From Gulosibacter chungangensis (lineage in GTDB: Bacteria; Actinomycetota; Actinomycetes; Actinomycetales; Microbacteriaceae), in contig NZ_WBKB01000003.1 of the NCBI RefSeq assembly GCF_008831155.1, positions 248,001 to 312,000 on the forward strand: a DNA stretch of 64,000 nt, in the 5' to 3' direction. Position 1 is the stretch's first letter, and each line of letters starts with the position of its first letter. The position numbers and the translations under genes were made by a program. The notes beneath the pieces are model-generated. The model was given only the letters and a program-made list of their open reading frames with translations, ran no database searches and was not told the DNA's origin. Shown piece after piece: positions 56,648 through 64,000 of this stretch.

Positions 56648-57310
56648 CTACACCAGCGAGCGTCGGCCAAACAGGTGCATCAGGATTTCACCGGCCGTCG
56701 CGTCAATGGGGGAGCCTGTGCCAACCAACCAACGCGCATCCGTGGCCCGCAGCGAATTTGTTCGAGCGATGCGCGTGTGCTTGTTACCGGGCACCGCATT
56801 GGCCTGAGCTCGAGCAATTGCGCCGGTGGAGCGAGGGCTTAGCCGCAGCGGAATATCCAGTGCCTCGGTAATGTCATAGGAATGCACAACGGCCTCAATG
56901 AGCTCGATAAAGCCGGTGCGACCCTCACCCTGTAACTTGGCCGCCGCAATCTCATGCAAGCGGGCAATGAGTTCCTCCGGGGAACCATCGCCATGCTCGA
57001 CACCGATTGTGGCGACCACCTTCGAAAACCGAAAACCGCCACGGCCGATGGCCCGCAAGCCGGTGCGTAGCATCGTACCGTTAGCTTCGCCCACACGCCA
57101 AATAATGTGGCCGACCACATCCCGCACCCGCCATTCCGAACACAGGCTTTGCGCATCCCATTGCTCGGGAGTCAGGGTTTCGAGTACCTCAGCGAGGCGT
57201 TCGAGTGTGGTGGCAATGTGCGCGCTCCAGTCACCGGTGCTCTTTTTCGTGGGGCGCGAGAAAGTCTCGTCGTTCACTGGCAGGTGCTCTGGTTCAATCG
57301 GCGTTGTCAC
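56648..57310 (-). CDS. DinB/MDMPI-type protein, possibly mycothiol-dependent
   Basis: About 220 residues. The N-terminal half fits the four-helix mycothiol-dependent maleylpyruvate isomerase fold: LERLAEVLETLTPEQWDAQS, CSEWRVRDVVGHIIWRV, and the later EAVVHSYDITEALDIPL with the family's metal-binding histidines. The enzymatic activity of most members is unknown. GTG 57310 is preferred because AATAAT lies seven bases upstream on the same strand and the conserved part follows; the frame is open to 57355. It is convergent with ribF. Confidence 0.78.
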   Translation of the reverse strand: MTTPIEPEHLPVNDETFSRPTKKSTGDWSAHIATTLERLAEVLETLTPEQWDAQSLCSEWRVRDVVGHIIWRVGEANGTMLRTGLRAIGRGGFRFSKVVATIGVEHGDGSPEELIARLHEIAAAKLQGEGRTGFIELIEAVVHSYDITEALDIPLRLSPRSTGAIARAQANAVPGNKHTRIARTNSLRATDARWLVGTGSPIDATAGEILMHLFGRRSLV

Positions 57311-57549
57311 GCGGGCAATTATTGCACCGACCACTTGAAGACCTGCCGCCAGCAAAATTCGCTCATGTTGATTCGCAGGCGGTACACTATTGGGGACGCC
57401 CGCATTCCCGGGATCTCTCTATGTCCTCGAGGCCGCGTCACCACGCAGTTGGTCGTAACCACGGCACAGTTTTTTTCGTCGCTTGGCCGAGAACGCCAGG
57501 AGGCGTCGACAACGGCATATTTTGCTGAATTGTTCACCGAAGGAGGGGC

Positions 57550-59697
57550 ATGACGCCCAAAACCCGATCGCGCTTGAACCACCACGCTTCGCGCCGTCGC
57601 CATCGGAATCCCGTCGATAACACCGGGATTATTCCGCAGCTCGCTAAAGCTGCGCGTGAAGTCGAAGCGGCAGCGGCTCGCGGTCGAGTCTCACCCGCAA
57701 ATCGCACCAAGTTTCAAGTTGCTGCCCTCCTCATGCGCGAGGAGAAGGCTCGGCTGAAGACCGATTCGAGTGTGAGCGATCGGGAGCGTGACGAGTCGAT
57801 GAAGCGACTCGACGGGCTCGCGGCGATCCTCGCGAAAACGGCCGCGCGGGACACGAGCCTGATCGCGCTACTGGACGCCAAGGCCCCCACCACCCCGCAG
57901 GCACGCGAGATGCGGAAGCAGATGCTCTTTGCCGGTGGCGTGGAAATGGTCGTGGATGAACCAGAGGAAGCGGAGGAGCCCAAGGAAGGGCTCGAGCAGA
58001 AGATTCTGGAACGCCAGGTGCTGCCGGTGAGCGTCAAGACCCGAGTACGCTCTTCGCCGTTCTTGGCGCCCGATCTCAGCAAGATCCGCCCGCTCGAAGA
58101 GCACTATTCACGTCTGCGCAACTGGGAACTGCTCAGTCCCATGCTCAAGGCCTTCGAAACCGGTGCCGGTGGGGGAGCAGCATCCATGTACCTACCCGAA
58201 CCGCCGCGTTTTGACCGAGTCGCCCCGCAGGGGCAGGAGCTCATGCCGCACCAGGCACAGCTGATCGAATCGGTGCGCGAGGGACATCGAACCTTCCTGC
58301 TTGCCGACGAACCGGGCCTCGGTAAGACTGCGCAGAGCATCCTAGCCGCCTCGGTGGCCGACGCCTACCCTCTTTTGTGTGTCGTACCCAATGTCGTGAA
58401 GACCAACTGGCAACAGGAAGTGCATCGCTGGACGCCGGGCCGCCGCGCCACGGTCATCTCGGGCGACGGCCACGACGTGGATGCGTTTAGTGACGTGTTC
58501 ATCGTCAACTACGAAATTCTCGACCGGCACATCGGCTGGCTGCGCAAGATCGGCTTCCGCGGCATGGTGGTCGACGAAGCACACTTCATTAAGAATCTGC
58601 AGTCGCAGCGCTCGCGCCTCGTACTGCAACTTTCGCAGGCGATCCGCCAGCACATCCCCGGGGTCGACCCGCTATTGATGGCACTGACGGGTACGCCGCT
58701 GATCAACGATGTAGAAGATTTTAAGGCGATCTGGCAGTTCCTAGGCTGGCTCGATGGCGATAAGCCGGCGCCGAAGCTGATGGATGCGCTCGACGAGACG
58801 GGTTTGGTCCCCTCGGACCCGGGCTTCCTCGCGGCCGCACGCCGCGCGGTAATCGATATGGGTATCGTGCGTCGCCGCAAGATCGATGTTGCAAAGTCGC
58901 TCCCCTCGAAGCGAATTATCGACATGCCGGTGGAACTTGACAGCGAAGAGGGCAATTCAATCCGCAAGGCCGAGCGGATGCTCGTGGAGCGACTGCTCGC
59001 TCGCTACGACCGGATGATCGCGGCGGCAGATTTGCCTGCGGACACGGTGGACGAGAATCGACTGCGCATGCTCGCGCGTCAAGAAGTCGAAGAATCGAAA
59101 GCCTCATCCGCGGGAGATTCCATCTTCTCGATGCTGCACCGTATCGGTGTCGCAAAATCCGAGTTGGCAGCTGAATACACCGCGCAGCTGGCGCACTCGG
59201 TTGGCAAAGTCGTGTTCTTTGCGAAGCACATTGAAGCGATGGACCGCGCCCAGACCGTGTTCGAAAACGAGGGCGTACGAACGGTCGCGATCCGGGGCGA
59301 TCAGACCCAGGCGGCTCGTGACCGCGCAATTGAAGCTTTCCAAAAAGACCCCGAAGTGCAAGTCATCATCTGTTCGCTGATGGCAGCGGGTGTCGGTATC
59401 AACCTGCAGGTCGCAAGCGACGTGGTGCTCGCTGAACTCAGCTGGACCGCTGCCGAACAGACCCAGGCGATCGACCGCGTGCACCGCATTGGTCAGGATG
59501 AACCGGTTACCGCTTGGCGCATCCTGGCATCTCAGACCGTGGATGCGCACGTTGCCGAACTCATCGACTCGAAGCAGGGCCTTGCCGCCCGTGCGCTTGA
59601 AGGTACCGATGAGGGCGAAATCCAGAGCGAGGACATCCAGGTTGAGGCGATCGTGACGATGCTGCGGGAGGGTCTGCAGCACCGATTGGGCAACTGA
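57550..59697 (+). CDS. SNF2-family DNA-dependent ATPase/helicase
   Basis: 715 residues. An N-terminal basic and helical region (1-220) precedes the SNF2 core. Motif I is LADEPGLGKT (about 252-261, with Pro where DEMGLGKT is usual), motif II is VVDEAHFIKN (about 340), motif III ALTGTPLIND, motif V GVGINLQVASDVVLAE and motif VI QAIDRVHRIGQ. Such proteins move along or remodel DNA-protein complexes. No SWIM-domain partner or restriction-modification gene is adjacent. GAAGGAGG lies before the ATG. The 239-base gap upstream shows no other gene I can support. Confidence 0.9.
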   Translation: MTPKTRSRLNHHASRRRHRNPVDNTGIIPQLAKAAREVEAAAARGRVSPANRTKFQVAALLMREEKARLKTDSSVSDRERDESMKRLDGLAAILAKTAARDTSLIALLDAKAPTTPQAREMRKQMLFAGGVEMVVDEPEEAEEPKEGLEQKILERQVLPVSVKTRVRSSPFLAPDLSKIRPLEEHYSRLRNWELLSPMLKAFETGAGGGAASMYLPEPPRFDRVAPQGQELMPHQAQLIESVREGHRTFLLADEPGLGKTAQSILAASVADAYPLLCVVPNVVKTNWQQEVHRWTPGRRATVISGDGHDVDAFSDVFIVNYEILDRHIGWLRKIGFRGMVVDEAHFIKNLQSQRSRLVLQLSQAIRQHIPGVDPLLMALTGTPLINDVEDFKAIWQFLGWLDGDKPAPKLMDALDETGLVPSDPGFLAAARRAVIDMGIVRRRKIDVAKSLPSKRIIDMPVELDSEEGNSIRKAERMLVERLLARYDRMIAAADLPADTVDENRLRMLARQEVEESKASSAGDSIFSMLHRIGVAKSELAAEYTAQLAHSVGKVVFFAKHIEAMDRAQTVFENEGVRTVAIRGDQTQAARDRAIEAFQKDPEVQVIICSLMAAGVGINLQVASDVVLAELSWTAAEQTQAIDRVHRIGQDEPVTAWRILASQTVDAHVAELIDSKQGLAARALEGTDEGEIQSEDIQVEAIVTMLREGLQHRLGN

Positions 59698-59754
59698 ACA
59701 ACTTCCGAGAATTTCGCTGTGGCAATTCGACACCGGTAGCTCGGTAGGGGCGAC

Positions 59755-59791
59755 GTAGACTCGATGGCGGCAGTGTAGCCATCGAATCTAC
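59755..59791. promoter_or_regulatory. 14-bp inverted repeat before aspA
   Basis: GTAGACTCGATGGC (59755-59768) pairs with 59778-59791 except for one C-A mismatch, around a nine-base loop. The left arm includes TAGACT, a possible -10 box. It may be an operator for aspA or a weak terminator for the helicase gene. Confidence 0.5.
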
Positions 59792-59810
59792 GAAGGTGAG
59801 TTCAATTCAA

Positions 59811-61310
59811 ATGACTGATCAGCAGTTCCGTGTCGAGCAAGACTCAATTGGGGAAATCAAGATCCCTGCGGATGCCTATTGGGGTGTGAATACGGCCCGA
59901 GCAGTCGAAAATTTTGATATCGCGCGTCGGCAGATCAACGTGTATCCCGACTTTCTCGTCGGTCTCGCACAGGTCAAGCAGGCCGCCGCGCGTGCGAACC
60001 TGGAAACGGGCGAGCTGGATGCGGAGCGGGCCGAGCTGATCGATCGTGCGTGTCAGGACATTATTGACGGCAAGCTGCACGATCAGTTCATCGTTGGCGT
60101 GATTCAGGGTGGTGCCGGTACCTCCTCGAACATGAACGCCAATGAGGTCATCGCAAATCGCGCGCTTGAACTCGCTGGTCGCCCGCGAGGTGACTACGCC
60201 TACATGTCACCCAATGACCACGTGAACCTCTCGCAGTCCACGAACGATGCGTATCCCTCGGCGCTCAAGCTCGGGCTCGTGCACACCACGCACAACCTCA
60301 TTGCCGAATACCAGCTGCTGCAGGACGCGTTCCGCAAGAAGGGACACGAGTTCCGGGAAGTGCTCAAGGTCGGTCGCACCCAGATGCAGGATGCGGTACC
60401 AATGACCCTGGGGCAGGAGTTCCACGGGTTCTCGGTCACGATTGGTGAAGACATCCAGCGACTGCGGGATGTCCAGCCGCTGCTTTTGGAACTCAACCTC
60501 GGGGCGACCGCCATCGGTACCGGGATCAACACCCACCCCGGGTATCGGGAGTCCGTGATCAAGCACCTGCGCGAGATCACCGGATACGACTACCTGCAGA
60601 CTGCCACTGACCTCATTGAGGCAACCAGCGACACTGGTGTGTTCATGTCGCTGTCCTCGGTGATGAAGCGTGGTGCGATGAAGCTCTCGAAGATCTGCAA
60701 TGACCTTCGCCTCCTCTCCTCGGGTCCGCAGGCCGGGTTCGGCGAAATCAACCTGCCGGCGCGCCAGGCGGGGTCATCCATCATGCCGGGCAAGGTCAAT
60801 CCTGTTATTCCCGAGGCAGTTAGCCAGGTGGCCTTTGTGGTTGCCGGCGGTGACGTCGCGATTTCCTTCGCTTCGGAAGCGGGCCAGCTGCAGCTGAACG
60901 CCTTCGAACCGGTGATGATGCACACGCTCATGCAGAACTCGGTCTGGCTGCGTCGCGCCATGCGCACCCTGCGAGTGCACTGCGTGACCGGTATCACCGC
61001 CAACGCGGAGAAGACCGCCGCACAGGTGGCGTCAAACATTGGTCTCGTTACCGCACTCAACCCGCTGATCGGCTACGCGGCCGCATCCCGTGTGGCCAAG
61101 CTCGCACAGAAGACCGGCGAGAATGTCGGCGACCTCGTGGTGGCAGAGGGACTGTTGACTCGGGAACAGGTTGATGCCATGCTCGTCCCCGAAGTCCTCG
61201 CCGGCCCACACCCGGATTCTTCCGGTGAGTTCCTCAGCGAGGAAGAGATCGCCGAGCGCGAGCGCAAGATCGACTCGCTGGACACGACCGAACTCGCGCA
61301 CTTTTTCTAG
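59811..61310 (+). CDS. aspA: Aspartate ammonia-lyase (aspartase)
   Basis: Fumarase/aspartase superfamily. It deaminates aspartate to fumarate and ammonia. The catalytic-loop signature GSSIMPGKVNPV is near residue 321, and GAGTSSNMNANEVIANRAL and PMTLGQEFHGFS match the family. LLSSGPQAGFGEINLPARQ and EAGQLQLNAFEPVM are closer to aspartases than to class II fumarases, but fumarase activity cannot be excluded from sequence alone. 499 residues, with a helical C-terminal extension. GTG 59796 is an alternative start; GGTGAG lies rather far (12 bases) from ATG 59811. Confidence 0.88.
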   Translation: MTDQQFRVEQDSIGEIKIPADAYWGVNTARAVENFDIARRQINVYPDFLVGLAQVKQAAARANLETGELDAERAELIDRACQDIIDGKLHDQFIVGVIQGGAGTSSNMNANEVIANRALELAGRPRGDYAYMSPNDHVNLSQSTNDAYPSALKLGLVHTTHNLIAEYQLLQDAFRKKGHEFREVLKVGRTQMQDAVPMTLGQEFHGFSVTIGEDIQRLRDVQPLLLELNLGATAIGTGINTHPGYRESVIKHLREITGYDYLQTATDLIEATSDTGVFMSLSSVMKRGAMKLSKICNDLRLLSSGPQAGFGEINLPARQAGSSIMPGKVNPVIPEAVSQVAFVVAGGDVAISFASEAGQLQLNAFEPVMMHTLMQNSVWLRRAMRTLRVHCVTGITANAEKTAAQVASNIGLVTALNPLIGYAAASRVAKLAQKTGENVGDLVVAEGLLTREQVDAMLVPEVLAGPHPDSSGEFLSEEEIAERERKIDSLDTTELAHFF

Positions 61311-61334
61311 ACTCGCGTAGTTCTACTCCCTAAA

Positions 61335-61377
61335 ATGCCGGATGCCCGCAATTATTTCGATTGCGGGCATCCGGCAT
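61335..61377. terminator. Bidirectional terminator between aspA and the YtxH-like gene
   Basis: A perfect 18-bp stem (arm ATGCCGGATGCCCGCAAT) has a seven-base loop TATTTCG. TCTT follows on the plus strand and TTTAG on the minus strand, which suits the convergent gene pair. Confidence 0.85.
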
Positions 61378-61398
61378 TCTTGGGGCTTGGCCCGAGTG

Positions 61399-61878
61399 TT
61401 ATTCCTTGAGATTGCGCTCGTCGGCGCGACCCTCATCGACCATCTCGTCCTGCGCATCGTCAAGCTCAGCTAAGGCTTCGGCGCGCATATCGCCGACCGC
61501 GACCACGTTCTGAGCCTGGAATTCGATGCTTCGCTCCTTCGTGGTGTCTACCCACTCTTTGGCGGAGCTGCGGGCCTCATCGAGGCTGGACTTTGCATCC
61601 TCGGTGCGACGTCGGAGCTCTTCACGGAGTTCCTCGGCGGTGTGCACCACCTTGGACTCGAATTCGCGGGAGGTCTCTGAGACGCGACCGGAAAGTTTGG
61701 CCAGCTGGTCGGCAGCCGAATCCGTGCCCTGCTGCGCGAGGTCGAGTGCCCGCTGCGCCGGTGCAGATTCAGCCGCGGCGGTCGCGGCACGTTTGATCTG
61801 CTCGTAACGCTCTCGCCCGGCGCGTGCGCCCAAGACGAAACCGATACTCGCACCGACGACAAACATCAATCGCTTCAT
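61399..61878 (-). CDS. YtxH-like membrane-anchored helical protein
   Basis: 159 residues. A short N-terminal helix (MKRLMFVVGASIGFVLG) ends in the GARAGRERYEQI motif typical of YtxH-type and similar actinobacterial proteins. The rest is a long amphipathic, charged helix likely to form a coiled coil. No catalytic residues are seen. Function is unknown; related proteins are often stress-induced. It is convergent with aspA and divergent from prsW. Confidence 0.75.
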   Translation of the reverse strand: MKRLMFVVGASIGFVLGARAGRERYEQIKRAATAAAESAPAQRALDLAQQGTDSAADQLAKLSGRVSETSREFESKVVHTAEELREELRRRTEDAKSSLDEARSSAKEWVDTTKERSIEFQAQNVVAVGDMRAEALAELDDAQDEMVDEGRADERNLKE

Positions 61879-62034
61879 GGTTCTAATCTACCCGGCGGAT
61901 TTCACAAGTCGTGCAGCCGAAGCAAGGTAAATGTCGGTAGATCCCCGATTGTCGGGGTGCTGCATGATCGATAAGACTGCGGTCGCGATACCCTTGGGGT
62001 TCGTCCTCAACTATTCGACTCGTAGTGGAAGCTT

Positions 62035-63219
62035 TTGAATTCAACTCCCGTTGACGCAGGTGCCCGGCACAACCGCTATATCCGCCTCCCAAGGGCACCG
62101 CTCATTTGGTGGTCGGTGCTGGCGGTAGTTCTCATCATCGGGCTCATTGTCGTCGGTTGGCTACTGGTGAACTGGCAGGTGAACGCAATCATCATGGCGG
62201 TGCCAGCGCTCATTCCGCTGGCGATCTCGCTCGCGGTGGTGCGATGGCTTGATCGTTGGGAACCCGAGCCGCCGATTCTGCTGACGCTGTGTTTTATCTA
62301 CGGCGCCGGGGCTTCAATTCTTGGCACGCTGATTACCGGTAACTTCCTGCTGGACGTCGCTCGGGAGTACATGGTCGATGACGGCGCGGTGGATGCGTTC
62401 TCGGTGCTGGTGCAGGGGCCGATCACCGAGGAAGTGATTAAAGGCGCCGGACTCATCGTGCTGCTCTTGATTGCTCGCCGAGAGTTCAACGGACCGCTCG
62501 ACGGTTTCATCTACGGTGCAGTGATTGGTGCCGGGTTCGCGTTTACCGAGAACATCGTCTATTTCGCATCTTCTGGCTCCACTGGGATTGATTTCGTCTG
62601 GCTGCTTGTGGTGCGGTGCATCCTCTCGCCGTTCGCGCACGTGCTCTTTACCGGGATGATCGGGATGCCGATTGGCTGGGCCGCGCGCCGAAGCGAACCC
62701 TGGCGCTACGTGGTTGCAATTATTGGTGGGCTCGCCTTTGCGATCGCGCTGCACGCGCTCTGGAACGGTGGCAGCGTGTTGGTGCTGCCACTGCTCGGGC
62801 TCGAACCGACCGACCCGATCGGCTGGATCGTGTATTACGCAGTGGTGCAGGTGCCACTTTTCCTCCTTGCCGGTTGGTTTCTAATCAAGCTGCAGGAGCA
62901 CGACCAGCAAGTCATCCAGATGCGCCTGGGGGAGTACCGCAAGGCTGGCTGGTTCACTGCGGGCGAAATTCGGATGATTACCGACTGGCCGGTTCGTCGC
63001 TCCACGCTGCGTTGGGCACGTCATCAGCCTGAGGACGTCGGGGATGCGATGCGCGGGTTCATCGCCGATGCCACGGCTCTAGCCTTCGCCCGAGAACACG
63101 CCGCAGTCGACAAGAAGGACCCCAACCGTCGTTCCGCTGAGAAGCGCCTGTTGGAGTCCACTCGCACCCACCGTGAGGTGCTCGCGGAGGCCCGAAAGAA
63201 GCGTCACGCCGACAAATAA
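62035..63219 (+). CDS. PrsW-family intramembrane protease
   Basis: 394 residues with about eight membrane helices. The glutamic-type active-site motifs are QGPITEEVIKG (EExxK, about residue 140), FAFTENIVYF (FxxxEN), and a later helix with FAHVLFTGMIG and IALHALWNGG histidines. In Bacillus PrsW cuts the anti-sigma factor RsiW; the substrate here is unknown, although Rip1 in the same window is another regulated intramembrane protease. The C-terminal 100 residues are cytoplasmic and basic. The TTG start has GGAAG at about six bases. Confidence 0.88.
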   Translation: MNSTPVDAGARHNRYIRLPRAPLIWWSVLAVVLIIGLIVVGWLLVNWQVNAIIMAVPALIPLAISLAVVRWLDRWEPEPPILLTLCFIYGAGASILGTLITGNFLLDVAREYMVDDGAVDAFSVLVQGPITEEVIKGAGLIVLLLIARREFNGPLDGFIYGAVIGAGFAFTENIVYFASSGSTGIDFVWLLVVRCILSPFAHVLFTGMIGMPIGWAARRSEPWRYVVAIIGGLAFAIALHALWNGGSVLVLPLLGLEPTDPIGWIVYYAVVQVPLFLLAGWFLIKLQEHDQQVIQMRLGEYRKAGWFTAGEIRMITDWPVRRSTLRWARHQPEDVGDAMRGFIADATALAFAREHAAVDKKDPNRRSAEKRLLESTRTHREVLAEARKKRHADK

Positions 63220-63245
63220 GAAAAAAGTGTGGTTCGCTTGTTCGC

Positions 63246-63611
63246 ATGACTGAACTGCAGAAACCCGAGATCGAATTTCCCGAAGGTCCAGCTCCGACGA
63301 TGCTCGAGATCGAAGACATCGTGGTCGGCGATGGTGTAGAAGCCACCAAGGGCGGCACCGTCAAGGTGCACTACCTCGGCGTCGATTATGAATCTGGCGA
63401 TGAATTCGACTCCTCGTGGTCACGTGGCGAAGCGGTCGAGTTCCCACTCGGCATGCTGGTCAAGGGCTGGCAGATGGGCATCCCAGGGATGCGTGCCGGC
63501 GGTCGCCGCAAGCTGACGGTCCCTCCGGCCCTCGCATACGGCGAGGCAGGCGGGCACCCGCTGTCCGGCCGTACGCTGATTTTTGTGATTGACCTGCTTG
63601 ACGCAAAGTAG
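63246..63611 (+). CDS. FKBP-type peptidyl-prolyl cis-trans isomerase
   Basis: 121 residues, a single FKBP domain without signal peptide, so cytoplasmic. Active-site residues are in VKVHYLGVDYESGDEFDSSW, a VKGWQMGIPGMRAGG loop, and LAYGEAGGHPLSGRTLIFV. The N-terminus (KPEIEFPEGPAPT) is typical of actinobacterial FkpA-type proteins. It lies 26 bases after prsW without a clear Shine-Dalgarno sequence and probably assists folding in general. Confidence 0.92.
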   Translation: MTELQKPEIEFPEGPAPTMLEIEDIVVGDGVEATKGGTVKVHYLGVDYESGDEFDSSWSRGEAVEFPLGMLVKGWQMGIPGMRAGGRRKLTVPPALAYGEAGGHPLSGRTLIFVIDLLDAK

Positions 63612-63630
63612 TCCCGCCCGCTGGCTTTCC

Positions 63631-63639
63631 TGGTACCCT
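63631..63639 (+). promoter_or_regulatory. Extended -10 promoter of rpsO
   Basis: TGGTACCCT fits the extended -10 form TGNTANNNT. The leader would be about 85 nt and includes a small TTACGA/TCGTAA hairpin. In E. coli S15 represses its own translation through its leader; whether this leader does so is not known. Confidence 0.5.
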
Positions 63640-63730
63640 AGGGAGGTTGCCGTGAACCGGCCGCGGATTCAGAGAGTTTACGAAAACAGATCGTAAGCGC
63701 CGCGCAGCGAACGAAAGGGGCTCCCCGCCA

Positions 63731-64000
63731 ATGGCGCTGAATGCAGAAAAGAAGAAGTCCATTATCGATGAGTACGCAACTCACGAGGGCGACACCGGTA
63801 GCCCGGAGGTCCAGATTGCGCTGCTCTCCGCTCGTATTAACGAGCTGACCGAGCACCTCAAGTTCCACAAGCACGACTTCCACTCGCGTCGCGGCCTGCT
63901 GCTGCTCGTGGGTCAGCGTCGTCGCCTGCTGAGCTACCTGACCGACGTCGACATCAACCGCTACCGCTCGCTCATCGAGCGTCTCGGCCTGCGTCGATAG
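63731..64000 (+). CDS. rpsO: Ribosomal protein S15
   Basis: 89 residues, complete with the stop codon exactly at the window end. S15 binds the central domain of 16S rRNA early in 30S assembly. The conserved [20 protein letters not shown] and [19 protein letters not shown] are present. AAAGGGG lies before the ATG. The usual partner gene pnp, often downstream of rpsO, would lie beyond the window. Confidence 0.97.
   Translation: MALNAEKKKSIIDEYATHEGDTGSPEVQIALLSARINELTEHLKFHKHDFHSRRGLLLLVGQRRRLLSYLTDVDINRYRSLIERLGLRR

Noticed and set aside
57421-57528. 35-codon ORF between the DinB-type gene and the SNF2 gene
   Set aside because: No Shine-Dalgarno sequence, no similarity I recognise, and it stops before the SNF2 Shine-Dalgarno sequence; it could be a leader peptide but nothing supports that.

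Overview
The window is an almost fully coding chromosomal stretch from a high-GC Gram-positive bacterium. It most probably belongs to the Actinomycetota and looks like Microbacteriaceae. The evidence is a DivIVA-repeat protein, a mycothiol-dependent-type enzyme, DUF4192, DUF4333 and LmeA-type proteins, the MEP isoprenoid pathway, and the classical actinobacterial order argS-lysA-hom-thrB-rho-prfA-prmC-tsaC-wecA-atpIBEFHAGDC. The order dxr-rip1-ispG, then proS-nusA-ylxR-infB-rbfA, truB-ribF and rpsO, also matches the mycobacterial arrangement. The genus is not claimed.

Layout. Positions 1-4900 hold a cut HExxH protein, a DivIVA-repeat protein, an FprA-like ferredoxin reductase, an NAD(P)-binding protein, a C26 amidotransferase and small membrane or lipoproteins. 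Positions 5060-9300 hold tRNA-Arg(CCG) divergent from argS, an LmeA-type protein and a membrane protein with a long Tyr-Gly-Gln domain. Positions 9350-21870 hold lysine/threonine synthesis, rho, prfA, cysK-cysE (minus strand), prmC, tsaC, wecA and atpI. Positions 22048-28993 hold the complete F1Fo ATP synthase, followed by yaaA, whose first codons form a terminator-like hairpin.

Positions 29941-35947 are more lineage-specific: a DUF5684 protein with recently expanded repeats, a DUF4192 protein translationally coupled to an orphan EccC/FtsK-type ATPase, and an asparaginase. Positions 36041-39708 are dxr, rip1 and ispG, with ispG carrying an apparent frameshift. Positions 39740-44868 are a six-gene MoxR/DUF58/VWA/TPR operon. 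Positions 44966-51611 are proS, nusA, ylxR, infB and rbfA. The rest is mutY/panE, truB, two small membrane proteins, ribF, a DinB-type protein, a SNF2 helicase, aspA, a YtxH-like protein, prsW, an FKBP and rpsO.

Two themes recur. First, many genes without a Shine-Dalgarno sequence have a TANNNT-like -10 box 6-9 nt before the start codon, which suggests leaderless mRNAs. Second, several unrelated membrane proteins carry Tyr/Gln/Gly/Pro-rich cytoplasmic tails. I see no insertion sequence, prophage, CRISPR array, rRNA gene or replication origin. No gap between genes exceeds 300 bases; the longest, 16527-16777, holds a terminator and a large imperfect palindrome.
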